Part shown: piece after piece, positions 7,261 to 15,078 of the stretch
How the letters are laid out: every line of letters starts with the position of its first letter
How positions within the stretch are numbered: the stretch's first letter is position 1
NCBI GenBank assembly: GCA_905209435.1
Contig: CAJLTE010000057.1
Location: forward strand, 1 to 21,876
Length of the DNA stretch: 21,876 nt
DNA from: an uncultured Blautia sp.
GTDB lineage: Bacteria > Bacillota_A > Clostridia > Lachnospirales > Lachnospiraceae
Direction of reading: 5' to 3'
Made by a program: the position numbers and the translations under genes
The notes under the pieces: generated by a model
What the model was told of the DNA's origin: nothing
The model's input: only the letters and a program-made list of their open reading frames with translations
Databases searched by the model: none

Positions 7261-8445
7261 TTATACATTCTTTCTCAATCCCATAATCAGCCTGATTCCC
7301 ACAATCATCAGTATTGGGAAAACAAGAGCTGCAAAGATCCCCATTTTCAGGTTATCACTTAATACTCCGGAAATCATTCCCACATAAGTCGGACCGGAAG
7401 AACACCCTACATCACCTGCAAGAGCAAGTAATGCAAATAATGCTGTTCCCCCTCTCTTCACTGATGCTGCAGCCATACTGAATGTTCCCGGCCACATAAT
7501 CCCTACCGATAAACCGCAGACTGCACATCCCAGGATTCCAAGCGCAGGAACCGGAATAAATGCGATCATCAGGTACGAAATCATACACAAAATCGCACTG
7601 TACTGCATAAAACGTTCCAGATTGATCTTTTCTCCGAATTTTCCATAAAATGCTCTGGAACTTCCCATAAGAATCGCAAATGCCATAGGGCCTGCAAGAT
7701 CACCGATAGTTTTATTAATGCCGAAGCTCTTTTCTGCAAGAGTAGATGCCCACTGGCTGACTGCCTGTTCGCTAGCACCTGCACAGAGCATCATCAGCAT
7801 TAAAACCCAGAAAATTTTTTTCTTAAAAAGTTCTGCCATAGTAAGTCCTTCTTCTCCTTCATCCAGAAGCGGTGCAATCGGAACTCTGGAAAAGAGGATT
7901 CCATTGGCAATTGGAATCAGTGACCATACAATCGCCATATACTTCCAGTTTTCAATTCCAAAAATTCTGAAAAATAATGTCGAAAGAAGTACAACTCCTA
8001 CATGACCCCAACAGTAGAAAGAATGCAAAAGACTCATCGCTTTTTCTTTATTATCTGTCGGACACGCTTCTACAACAGGGCTTACCAGTACTTCAAGCAG
8101 TCCTCCTCCAATCGCATAGATCATAACTGCCACCAAAAGGCCCCAGAACGGATTACTGAATACTTCCGGAAGAACCGTAAGCAGAATCAGTCCCGCTGCC
8201 GCCATGGCATGAGCAACAATCATAGACGCACGATAGCCGATCCTGTCTACAAATCCGATAGATGCCAGGTCTACCAGAAGCTGGATTCCAAAGTTAAAAG
8301 TAACCAGAAGTGTAATCCTCTGCAATGATATCCCATAGCTGTTCTGGAATGTCAGAAACAATAATGGCACAAAATTGTTAACGATTGCCTGTACAACATA
8401 TCCTATAAAACATGCCTGTACTGTTTTGTTATAGTTTGTTTTCAT
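7261..8445 (-). CDS. Major facilitator superfamily (MFS) permease
   Basis: A 394-residue protein with the usual 12-span MFS length and two-half layout. The cytoplasmic loop after span 2 reads GFVDRIGYRASMI (about residue 63), a version of the G-x-x-x-D-R-x-G-R motif A. The segment GVLS...KRGGTALFALLALAGD in the C half lies between spans 10 and 11. The N-terminus (TVQACFIGYVVQAIVNNFVPLLFLTF) resembles uncharacterised sugar or drug permeases of Lachnospiraceae. The substrate cannot be read from sequence. No ribosome site precedes the ATG at 8445. Instead the stop of a 38-codon reading frame overlaps it (ATGA), which suggests translational coupling. Operator-like repeats lie 150-300 nt upstream. 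Confidence 0.88.
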   Translation of the reverse strand: MKTNYNKTVQACFIGYVVQAIVNNFVPLLFLTFQNSYGISLQRITLLVTFNFGIQLLVDLASIGFVDRIGYRASMIVAHAMAAAGLILLTVLPEVFSNPFWGLLVAVMIYAIGGGLLEVLVSPVVEACPTDNKEKAMSLLHSFYCWGHVGVVLLSTLFFRIFGIENWKYMAIVWSLIPIANGILFSRVPIAPLLDEGEEGLTMAELFKKKIFWVLMLMMLCAGASEQAVSQWASTLAEKSFGINKTIGDLAGPMAFAILMGSSRAFYGKFGEKINLERFMQYSAILCMISYLMIAFIPVPALGILGCAVCGLSVGIMWPGTFSMAAASVKRGGTALFALLALAGDVGCSSGPTYVGMISGVLSDNLKMGIFAALVFPILMIVGIRLIMGLRKNV

Positions 8446-8558
8446 CTGATGTATATTGTGCCAAAAATTAATTTATTAAACAATCTAATGTCTGGATTTC
8501 TTATTTCCACGTTGTCGTCGATCGCCGCAGTCACTGCTGCATCTCCATCTTTCTCCAT
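8442..8558 (-). CDS. Possible 38-residue leader ORF overlapping the MFS start
   Basis: An ATG at 8558 opens a frame of 38 codons whose TGA overlaps the ATG of the MFS gene by 4 nt (ATGA). The peptide starts MEKDGDAAVTAAIDDNVEI and resembles nothing I recognise. Its own ribosome site is weak (CAGGA well upstream). The arrangement would explain how the MFS gene, which lacks a ribosome site, is translated. Equally it may be the decayed tail of an older gene or chance. It could be tested by ribosome profiling or conservation. Confidence 0.3.
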   Translation of the reverse strand: MEKDGDAAVTAAIDDNVEIRNPDIRLFNKLIFGTIYIR

Positions 8559-8593
8559 AAAATAAAAATATATCCTGTAAGATTGTTTCAAGA

Positions 8594-8750
8594 ATCAACT
8601 TATCGGTACAATATTTCCCCTCCCCCTCTGTAAATTTAATTTTGAAATATAAAATGCATTGTCGAATCTTTCAGTCAGCAGACCATTCTTTTCTATACTG
8701 ATAATTAACAATGTGCCGATAAAATTGATGTTGTCATCAACTTATCGGCA
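8594..8750 (-). repeat. Repeated CCGATAA-type motif and hairpin upstream of the MFS gene
   Basis: ATCAACTTATCGG occurs exactly at 8594-8606 and 8736-8748. A third, inverted and slightly diverged copy (GCCGATAAAATTGAT, 8715-8729) pairs with the second to make a long hairpin, TGCCGATAA...TTATCGGCA, over 8714-8750, with an inner TTGATG/CATCAA palindrome. No T-run follows. The rest of the 8446-8831 stretch holds the small ORF above and an AT-rich sequence with a G-rich tract (8617-8630, minus strand). I could not draw a convincing promoter there. Confidence 0.55.
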
Positions 8751-8831
8751 ACTCACAGTGTATCACATATTTTTTGTATTTTCTTCCGTTATCTTTTGTT
8801 TTTATAACAAATTTCTATACTATTTTTACTT

Positions 8832-9488
8832 TTATATACTTACCTCTTCGTCTGTATGAAGCAATGCACTTTTGGCAAGTTGGTCAGCTTCTTCATTATA
8901 ATGGTTCCCTGTATGGGCTGCTACTTTGCAAAATGAAATATGAACCGCTTTTCCTGCATTCTGCATATAAGCTGCGTACTTGCTGGTAAGAGGTGTCTTT
9001 GCTCTCCATACACCTGTTACCCATTTCTCAACTCCTTCATAATCGTAGCGGATTTCTACAGCAGGGTATCCATTCTCCTGTGCCCATTTCACGGCATTCA
9101 TAGCACCAAGCATCTCTCCAGCAACATTTCGAATTGCAACTCCCGCAGGATCACTTCCGCTTCCGGATTTACGGATTTCGTCCCCGTCCGGTGTAAGGAT
9201 CACACAGCCAAATGCGTATCTTCCTATGTTCTTTTCAAAACTTCCATCAACATAAGCAATAACCATATTTTCAGGCACTTCTACTACTCCTGCTGCCTCT
9301 CTTGCCTTGTTCCCCGACACAGTTTCATCTGTCTTCATGTTCAGAAATACCATAGCTTCTTCTCTGTCTGTGAAACCTCGAAATTCAGCTCCTGAATATC
9401 CCGCTGTCGCTTTCTGACACTCTGCCCAGGTATTGAATAAACCTGTTTTATAACCTTTTCTCACCGCATAGATTTTCTTTTTTGCCAT
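8832..9488 (-). CDS. Ribonuclease H (type HI) with N-terminal viroplasmin/hybrid-binding domain
   Basis: A 218-residue RNase H that cleaves RNA in RNA-DNA hybrids. Residues 4-48 (KKIYAVRKGYKTGLFNTWAE...FRGFTDREEAMVF) are the viroplasmin-like hybrid-binding domain found at the N-terminus of eukaryotic RNase H1 and many Firmicute enzymes. A linker of about 25 residues follows. The catalytic domain (about 75-210) carries the full acidic set: D81 in AYVDGS, E125 in AGEMLGA, D149 in RYDYEG and D202 in NEEADQLA, with H192 in AHTGN. A GAAAGGA ribosome site and its own promoter (9544-9572) make it a single-gene unit, divergent from the ilv leader. Confidence 0.93.
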   Translation of the reverse strand: MAKKKIYAVRKGYKTGLFNTWAECQKATAGYSGAEFRGFTDREEAMVFLNMKTDETVSGNKAREAAGVVEVPENMVIAYVDGSFEKNIGRYAFGCVILTPDGDEIRKSGSGSDPAGVAIRNVAGEMLGAMNAVKWAQENGYPAVEIRYDYEGVEKWVTGVWRAKTPLTSKYAAYMQNAGKAVHISFCKVAAHTGNHYNEEADQLAKSALLHTDEEVSI

Positions 9489-9543
9489 ATATTATTTCCT
9501 TTCACCTAATATTCCCTATCCATACTTCTTTGCTCTTTTCATG

Positions 9544-9572
9544 ATGTTAACATTCCTCTACTATAATTTCAA
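9544..9572 (-). promoter_or_regulatory. Promoter of the RNase H gene
   Basis: Minus-strand TTGAAA (9572-9567), 17-nt spacer, TAACAT (9549-9544), about 55 nt before the start codon. The remaining 9573-9686 up to the ilv promoter shows nothing I can name. Confidence 0.55.
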
Positions 9573-9686
9573 GTCATCCTTTACTCCGAAGAAAAATCAG
9601 ATCAACTTCCCGGCTACCGTTCCTTCCTCTGCTACCACTACAGTTTAACTATTTGAAAATCCTTTTCCCATTTCCCAAAAACTCGG

Positions 9687-9716
9687 TTGACAACCACCAT
9701 AATTCAAATGTATAAT
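9687..9716 (+). promoter_or_regulatory. Promoter of the ilvBN leader
   Basis: Perfect boxes TTGACA (9687-9692) and TATAAT (9711-9716) with an 18-nt spacer. Transcription should begin near 9723, just ahead of T-box stem I. Confidence 0.85.
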
Positions 9717-9723
9717 AATTAGC

Positions 9724-10016
9724 AATAAACAACAGTCAGATAATAAAAGCAAAATGCAGTGACAGGGAGGAGTATACAACCCCGCGAAGCACAGAGAGAA
9801 AGCGGTTGGTGCGAGCTTTCATGAACGAGTTGTAGAAGTAGCCCTTGAGCAGTGAACCCAACAGCATATCCTGATATGCCCAGTAGGCTTCAACGTCAGT
9901 TCCACGTTACAGGAACACAGTATATCAGTACTGACAAAGTGCAGAGCAAAACTCTGAATACAGGTGGTACCGCGGAAATATTTTCGCCCTGGGCAAACAG
10001 CCCGGGGCTTTTTTAT
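9724..10016 (+). promoter_or_regulatory. T-box riboswitch (probably valine) controlling ilvBN
   Basis: A full T-box leader that senses uncharged tRNA and relieves premature termination. Stem I shows the AGTA bulge (9771-9774), the AGAGAG and GGTTGGTGCGAG elements of the apical part (9793-9815) and its closing strand. The T-box sequence AGGTGGTACCGCGG (9962-9975) matches the conserved AGGGUGGNACCGCG that pairs with the tRNA acceptor end. TACAAC (9775-9780) pairs with GTTGTA (9829-9834), which places GAAGTAG in the specifier loop. The most sensible codon there is GUA (9838-9840), valine, fitting the downstream acetolactate synthase. The specifier register is inferred; the T-box itself is certain. 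Confidence 0.95.
9985..10015 (+). terminator. T-box terminator
   Basis: GCCCTGGGC (9986-9994) pairs with GCCCGGGGC (10000-10008) with one wobble, a 5-nt loop and six or more T's. The competing antiterminator uses the T-box sequence immediately upstream. Confidence 0.92.
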
Positions 10017-10068
10017 ATCATAGGAAATTACTCCCTAATATTCCTATAATATAAAAAGCCCTCCGGGC
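10000..10068 (+). repeat. Long inverted repeat covering the T-box terminator tail
   Basis: The stretch 10000-10026 (GCCCGG...ATAGGAA) is nearly the reverse complement of 10041-10068 (TTCCTAT...CCGGGC), about 25 pairs with one bulge and one or two mismatches, around a 14-nt centre. On the minus strand the right arm reads GCCCGGAGGGCTTTTTATAT, itself a terminator-like hairpin plus T-run. It may insulate the leader from antisense transcription or fold into an alternative leader structure. Confidence 0.6.
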
Positions 10069-10162
10069 AGGATTCTTTCTTATTTCCTGCAATCATACGT
10101 ATCCGCAGAATAAGCCGCAGGCAAAATCCTGCATCAAATTTATTTTCAATTGCCAGTATTCA

Positions 10163-10200
10163 GCTCAGGAATTTATTTGAAAACAAATAAATTCCTGAGC
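10163..10200 (+). repeat. Perfect 16-bp hairpin directly upstream of the ilvB ribosome site
   Basis: GCTCAGGAATTTATTT (10163-10178) and AAATAAATTCCTGAGC (10185-10200) are exact reverse complements around GAAAAC. The ribosome site begins 16 nt later. No T-run follows, so it is not a terminator. It could be an operator, an RNase-processing or mRNA-stabilising hairpin. Between 10067 and 10132 another paired set (GCAGGATT/AATCCTGC) is visible. Confidence 0.6.
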
Positions 10201-10230
10201 GTCCCTATACACCAAAAGGAGGTCCAACAC

Positions 10231-11949
10231 ATGAAACAAATATCCGGCAACAAACTCTTAGTCAAAGCCTTAAAAGAAGAAGGCGTAGAATACCTTTTCG
10301 GTTATCCTGGTGCCTGTACTATCGACATCAGCGATGAACTCTACAAACAGAACGATGTAAAAATCATCCTCCCACGTCACGAACAGGCCCTCGTTCATGA
10401 AGCCGATGCCTATGCCAGAACTACCGGCAAAGTCGGCGTATGCCTTGTAACCAGCGGCCCTGGAGCAACTAACCTGGTAACAGGTCTCGCAACTGCCAAC
10501 TATGACAGTGTCCCTCTCGTATGCTTCACAGGACAGGTAGCCCGCCACCTGATCGGAAACGACGCATTCCAGGAAGTAGACATTGTAGGCATCACCCGCA
10601 GCATCACCAAATACGGTGTCACTGTCCGCAGACGTGAAGACCTTGGCCGTATCATCAAGGAAGCTTTCTACATTGCCCGCACCGGTCGGCCCGGCCCGGT
10701 CCTTATCGACCTTCCGAAAGATGTCATGGCAGAACTCGGCAGTGCAGAATATCCAAAGAACGTCAACATCCGCGGCTACAAACCAAACACAGATGTACAC
10801 ATCGGCCAGCTTAAACGTGCCCTGAAACTTTTACATAAAGCAAAGCGCCCGTTATTCCTGGCTGGCGGCGGTGTTGTAATCTCCCGCGCTCACGAAATCT
10901 TCCGTGAAGTAGTAGAGAAAACAAATGTCCCGGTCGTTACAACAGTAATGGGAAAAGGCGCTATCCCGACAGACCATCCGCTCTTTATCGGAAACCTTGG
11001 TATGCACGGAGCTTATGCAGCAAACATGGCAGTCAGCAATTGTGATGTACTTTTCTCCATCGGAACCCGATTCAATGACAGAATCACAGGAAAGCTTCAC
11101 GAGTTTGCACCACATGCACAGATTGTCCACATTGATATCGACACAGCATCCATTTCCCGAAATATCCAGGTAGATATCCCGATCGTTGCAGATGCAAAAG
11201 AAGCTATCACAAAGATGAGCGAATACGTACAGGAATGCTCCACGGGCAAATGGCTTAACCAGATCAAAGCATGGAAAGAAGAACATCCACTTAAAATGCG
11301 TCCGAACGATGTGTTAAGTCCAATGGACATCCTGAAAGAAATCAATGAGCAATTTGATAACAGCATCATCGTCACAGACGTAGGTCAGCACCAGATGCTA
11401 GTTTCCCAGTATGCCGAAGTAACTGAGGGCAAACAGATGATCATGTCCGGTGGTCTGGGAACTATGGGATATGGACTTCCTGGAGGAATCGGAGCCAAAA
11501 TTGGAAATCCTGACAGACCGGTTATCGTAATTTCCGGTGACGGTGGTGTACAGATGAATATTCAGGAACTTGCAACAGCAGTTCTTGAGGAACTCCCTGT
11601 TATCCTCTGCATCTTTAATAATGAATATCTCGGAATGGTACGTCAGTGGCAGAAACTTTTCTACGGTAAACGTTATGCAATGACAAACCTGCGCGCCGGA
11701 GCACTTTCCCGCCGCACAGAGGGCATGGAATATCCGCAGTACACACCGGATTTCATCAAACTTGCAGAAAGCTACAGAGCAAAGGGAATCCGTGTTACAA
11801 AGAAAGAAGAAATTGCAGCAGCTTTCGAAGAGGCCAAGAAAAATACAAAAGCACCTACAGTAATTGAATTTATCATTGACCCTGAGGAAATGGTTTATCC
11901 AATGATCAAACCAGGCGGAACTCTGGAAGATATGATCATGGATTGTTAA
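10231..11949 (+). CDS. ilvB: Acetolactate synthase, large (catalytic) subunit
   Basis: This 572-residue ThDP-dependent enzyme condenses two pyruvates to acetolactate (valine/leucine path) or pyruvate with 2-ketobutyrate (isoleucine path). The N-terminal pyrimidine-binding domain has the catalytic glutamate E51 in LPRHEQALVHEADAYAR. The central FAD-binding domain spans about 190-340 (GGGVVISRA, FSIGTRFNDRITG). The C-terminal domain has the ThDP/metal motif GDGGVQMN (436) ending in NN at 463-464. The ATG at 10231 follows AAAGGAGGTCC. The longer frame from 10150 would read through the perfect hairpin and lacks a ribosome site. It is controlled by the T-box leader, and ilvN follows after 18 nt. 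The feedback-sensitive biosynthetic type is indicated by the ilvN partner. Confidence 0.96.
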   Translation: MKQISGNKLLVKALKEEGVEYLFGYPGACTIDISDELYKQNDVKIILPRHEQALVHEADAYARTTGKVGVCLVTSGPGATNLVTGLATANYDSVPLVCFTGQVARHLIGNDAFQEVDIVGITRSITKYGVTVRRREDLGRIIKEAFYIARTGRPGPVLIDLPKDVMAELGSAEYPKNVNIRGYKPNTDVHIGQLKRALKLLHKAKRPLFLAGGGVVISRAHEIFREVVEKTNVPVVTTVMGKGAIPTDHPLFIGNLGMHGAYAANMAVSNCDVLFSIGTRFNDRITGKLHEFAPHAQIVHIDIDTASISRNIQVDIPIVADAKEAITKMSEYVQECSTGKWLNQIKAWKEEHPLKMRPNDVLSPMDILKEINEQFDNSIIVTDVGQHQMLVSQYAEVTEGKQMIMSGGLGTMGYGLPGGIGAKIGNPDRPVIVISGDGGVQMNIQELATAVLEELPVILCIFNNEYLGMVRQWQKLFYGKRYAMTNLRAGALSRRTEGMEYPQYTPDFIKLAESYRAKGIRVTKKEEIAAAFEEAKKNTKAPTVIEFIIDPEEMVYPMIKPGGTLEDMIMDC

Positions 11950-11967
11950 ACAGGAGGTTAGCATATT

Positions 11968-12477
11968 ATGGATAAAGGAATGAAAAAAAGATGGATTTCT
12001 CTCTATGTTGAAAACCAGGTAGGTGTTCTGTCAAAAATCTCCGGACTCTTCTCCGGAAAAAGCTACAATCTTGACAGCCTCACAGTAGGAACCACTGAAG
12101 ACCCGACAGTTTCCCGAATGACAATCGCAACAGTCAGCGATGATGAGACATTCGAGCAGATTAAGAAACAGTTGAACCGTATGATTGAAGTCATCAAAGT
12201 TATTGACTTCACCGATGTTTTTGTCCGCATGAAAGAAATCCTGTACATCAAAGTTTTCAACTGCTCAAAGGAAGATAAAGTAGAACTTTTTCAGATTGCA
12301 GAAACTTTTAAAGCCAAAGTCATCGACTACGGAAAGGACAGCCTGTTACTTGAATTTGTACAGACTGCAACCAAGAATGATGCTGTTGTTAAACTGATCA
12401 AAGAAGAATTCCACAGAATTGAAGTCGTTCGTGGCGGCAGTGTAGGAATAGAATCTATCAGTATGATGGAGAGATAG
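11968..12477 (+). CDS. ilvN: Acetolactate synthase, small (regulatory) subunit
   Basis: A 169-residue regulatory partner of IlvB that confers activity and valine feedback. Residues about 9-80 are an ACT domain (WISLYVENQVGVLSKISGLFSGKSYNLDSLTVG), the usual valine-binding fold. Residues about 86-165 form the second ACT-like domain, including KVIDYGKDSLLLEFV and GGSVGIESI. Length is typical of the short Firmicute IlvN. The AGGAGG site and 18-nt gap show co-transcription with ilvB. It is the last gene of the operon; a terminator lies about 50 nt downstream. Confidence 0.94.
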   Translation: MDKGMKKRWISLYVENQVGVLSKISGLFSGKSYNLDSLTVGTTEDPTVSRMTIATVSDDETFEQIKKQLNRMIEVIKVIDFTDVFVRMKEILYIKVFNCSKEDKVELFQIAETFKAKVIDYGKDSLLLEFVQTATKNDAVVKLIKEEFHRIEVVRGGSVGIESISMMER

Positions 12478-12525
12478 GGAACTTTCCGGATTTTTCCTGA
12501 ATATTGATTCATACATCAAAAAATT

Positions 12526-12565
12526 AACGGCGTAAATCAAAACATTCAGATTTACGCCGTTTTTC
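12526..12565. terminator. Bidirectional terminator after ilvN and hcp
   Basis: AACGGCGTAAATC (12526-12538) and GATTTACGCCGTT (12549-12561) form a perfect 13-bp stem with a 10-nt loop. It is followed by TTTT on the plus strand and preceded by an A-rich run, so it can end both converging operons. Confidence 0.85.
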
Positions 12566-12603
12566 TAATTATATTTATCTTTCTAATGAAATAGACGCTA
12601 CCA

Positions 12604-14196
12604 TTATCCCAGAATTTTTTTCAGATCCTCTTCCGGTGTTGTTACCGGAGCAATATTGTAGTTTTCCGCCAGATACTTCAGAACATTCGGAGAAATAAAT
12701 GCAGGCAGAGTCGGACCTAAGCGGATATCCTTGATTCCCAGATGAAGCAAAGTGAGGAGAATGCAGACTGCTTTCTGCTCGTACCAGGAAAGAATCATGC
12801 TTAATGGCAGTTCATTTACACTGCAGTTGAATGCTTCCGCAAGGGCTACGGCTACTTTAATAGCACTGTAGGCATCATTGCACTGTCCCATATCCATGAT
12901 TCTCGGAAGGCCGTCGATTGTTCCAAGGTCAAGATCATTGAAACGGTATTTTCCGCAGGCGAGAGTCAGGATGATAGTGTCATCCGGAGTCTGTTTTACA
13001 AAGTCTGTATAATAATTTCTGCCTTTACGTGCACCGTCGCATCCGCCTACCAGGAAGAAGTGACGGATATCACCTGATTTAACTGCTTCAATTACTTTGT
13101 CTGCCACACCCAGGACAGTTCCGTGAGCAAAGCCTGTCATAACTTCTGTTCCGCCATTGATTCCTGTAAACTGTGTATCTTTTGCATATCCGCCAAGTTC
13201 CAGGGCTTTCTCGATCACTGGGGTAAAATCTTTGTCATCATCAATATGAACTACATCCGGGAATGATACCATTTCTGTAGTAAATACACGATCTTTGTAG
13301 CTTGCTTTCGGCGGCATGAGGCAATTGGTTGTGTAAAGGATCGGAGCAGGAATATGGTCAAATTCTTTCTGCTGGTTCTGCCATGCAGTGCCGAAGTTTC
13401 CTTTGAGGTGTGAAAATTTCTTTAATTCCGGGTATGCATGTGCAGGAAGCATTTCCCCGTGTGTGTAAATATTGATTCCTTTTCCTTCAGTCTGCTGAAG
13501 AAGGAGTTTCAGATCATAGAGATCATGACCTGTTACTACGATAAACGGGCCTTTTTCTACATTCAGCGGTACAGTCACCGGTTCAGGAGTACCGAATGTT
13601 TCGGTATTTGCTTTATCAAGGAGTGCCATGCAGCTTAAGTTCACTTTTCCCACTTCCATAACTACAGGAAGAAGTTCTTCCATTCCCCAGTCTTCTGCAA
13701 GTACAAATAAGGCTTTATAGAAAAAGTCATTTACTTCCGGATCCTTGTATCCAAGCACCATTGCGTGATATGCGTAGGCTGCCATTCCTCTTATGCCAAA
13801 AAGAATCAGAGATTTGAGAGAACGGATGTCCTCGTTGGCATTCCAAATGCGAGTCATGTCATAATTATCTGTATTTCCGCATCTGGAGGCACAGGCAGCA
13901 CAGTCAGGAACAATTTTGCTCTTCTCTGCATTTACTTTGCTGATCATTTCCCGGATGGATTCATCATCAAAAGCTACATTAGTGACAGTGGTAAAGAGTC
14001 CTTCGATTACGACACGGTCTGTGGTTTCTTTTCTTTCATTGTTTGCGCAAGCGCGGGCAAGACCGATAAGAGCTCCTGTCAGTTCATCCTGAAGTCCTGC
14101 TGTATCTGCGGTTTTTCCGCATACTCCTGCTTTTCCTGTACATCCACTGCATCCTGCGGTCTGTTCACACTGAAAACAAAACATCTGTTTATCCAT
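12604..14196 (-). CDS. hcp: Hybrid cluster protein (hydroxylamine / NO reductase)
   Basis: A 530-residue cytoplasmic Fe-S protein. The N-terminal cysteines C7, C10, C19 and C26 (CFQCEQTAG...C...C) bind the cubane cluster. All ligands of the hybrid Fe-S-O cluster are present: H224 (VTGHDLYDL), E248 (THGEMLPAH), C292 (TTNCLMPP), C386 (VGGCDG, the persulfide position), C414 (LACGKYRF), C439 (MGQCNDAYSA), then E473 and K475 (WYEQKA). Hcp proteins reduce NO to N2O or hydroxylamine to ammonia and protect anaerobes from nitrosative stress. The start has AAAGGAG. The ferredoxin-like gene 74 nt upstream is the probable electron donor, replacing the flavin reductase Hcr of enterics. Confidence 0.96.
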   Translation of the reverse strand: MDKQMFCFQCEQTAGCSGCTGKAGVCGKTADTAGLQDELTGALIGLARACANNERKETTDRVVIEGLFTTVTNVAFDDESIREMISKVNAEKSKIVPDCAACASRCGNTDNYDMTRIWNANEDIRSLKSLILFGIRGMAAYAYHAMVLGYKDPEVNDFFYKALFVLAEDWGMEELLPVVMEVGKVNLSCMALLDKANTETFGTPEPVTVPLNVEKGPFIVVTGHDLYDLKLLLQQTEGKGINIYTHGEMLPAHAYPELKKFSHLKGNFGTAWQNQQKEFDHIPAPILYTTNCLMPPKASYKDRVFTTEMVSFPDVVHIDDDKDFTPVIEKALELGGYAKDTQFTGINGGTEVMTGFAHGTVLGVADKVIEAVKSGDIRHFFLVGGCDGARKGRNYYTDFVKQTPDDTIILTLACGKYRFNDLDLGTIDGLPRIMDMGQCNDAYSAIKVAVALAEAFNCSVNELPLSMILSWYEQKAVCILLTLLHLGIKDIRLGPTLPAFISPNVLKYLAENYNIAPVTTPEEDLKKILG

Positions 14197-14270
14197 TTTT
14201 TTCTCCTTTATCTTATATTTCTATGGTTTTTAGGCTCATTCTTTAGTTGCTTATAAGTCTTTACATCTTT

Positions 14271-15065
14271 TTACATATTATCCACAATCTGTCCATCTGT
14301 AGAGATGATTTTTACCTGCCATGGAATAAATTTTCCACTGTTTTTCAGGGCTGTTTCTGCTGCTCTGGCGAGGCCGCCGCAGCATGGGACTTCCATTCTT
14401 ACGATAGTCACGCTCTTGATATCGTTCTGGCGGATGATTTCGGTCAATTTTTCGCTGTAATCGCCCTCGTCCAGTTTCGGGCATCCGATCAGGGTGATGC
14501 GATTACGGATAAATTCCTGATGGAAGTTTGCGTAAGCATATGCAGTGCAGTCTGCTGCAATCAGAAGATGCGCTCCGTCGAAGTATGAGGCATTGACTGG
14601 TACTAATTTGATCTGTACCGGCCACTGACGCAGTTCGGATTCCGCCGGGGTGTTGGACTGTGTATAAGTTCTTTCTTCTTTCTGTGGTGCTTTTAGAATC
14701 TTCTTCGCCATGCTTCCCGGACATCCTGTGAAAAACTTGCCGATTCCATATTTTGGTTCTGCAGTGCCGGCTCCTGCACATAATGATGCTGATTTCGTAT
14801 CTGCGGCTCCTGTTCCATTCTCTGCATTTGCTTTCATATTTGCTTCTACTGCTGCCTCGTCAAAGGCTGCTGCTTCTCTTTTAATAAATGAAATTGCATT
14901 TGTCGGACATACCGGCAAGCAGTTGCCTAACCCGTCGCAGTAGTCATCACGTAGAAGCTTTGCTTTTCCGTCTACAATGCCGATAGCTCCTTCCTGACAG
15001 GCATCGGCGCATAAACCGCATCCGTTGCAGCGTTCTTCGTCGATGTGTATGATCTGTCTTATCAT
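14271..15065 (-). CDS. Ferredoxin-like Fe-S protein with C-terminal cysteine domain, Hcp partner
   Basis: A 264-residue protein. Residues 1-60 resemble a two-cluster ferredoxin. Cluster I has the full C13-x2-C16-x2-C19-x3-C23 set. Cluster II reads CDGLGNCLPVCP (C43, C49, C53), so the second cysteine of the usual C-x2-C is missing, a form that recurs in related anaerobe proteins. Residues about 65-105 are a low-complexity Ala/Glu linker. The C-terminal half (about 108-264) has further cysteines in TGCPGS, IAADCTAY, LIGCPKLD and MEVPCCGGLA, which could bind another cluster; I do not know a name for this domain. The start follows ACAGGAGGG. It is the first gene before hcp and probably feeds it electrons, by position only. 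Confidence 0.85.
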   Translation of the reverse strand: MIRQIIHIDEERCNGCGLCADACQEGAIGIVDGKAKLLRDDYCDGLGNCLPVCPTNAISFIKREAAAFDEAAVEANMKANAENGTGAADTKSASLCAGAGTAEPKYGIGKFFTGCPGSMAKKILKAPQKEERTYTQSNTPAESELRQWPVQIKLVPVNASYFDGAHLLIAADCTAYAYANFHQEFIRNRITLIGCPKLDEGDYSEKLTEIIRQNDIKSVTIVRMEVPCCGGLARAAETALKNSGKFIPWQVKIISTDGQIVDNM

Positions 15066-15078
15066 GTATTTCCCTCCT

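Noticed and set aside
8714..8750. Hairpin as a terminator for the RNase H gene
   Set aside because: No T-run on the minus strand, and the stem is made of the repeated motif, so a regulatory reading fits better.
9852..10049. 65-codon open frame inside the ilv leader
   Set aside because: It overlaps the T-box sequence and terminator; the conserved RNA elements explain the sequence and no ribosome site precedes it.
10150..10230. 27-residue N-terminal extension of IlvB
   Set aside because: It is encoded by the perfect hairpin region; the strong ribosome site and family N-terminus support 10231.
11398..11964. 188-codon antisense frame over ilvB
   Set aside because: Shadow of ilvB codon usage; no ribosome site and no recognisable domain.
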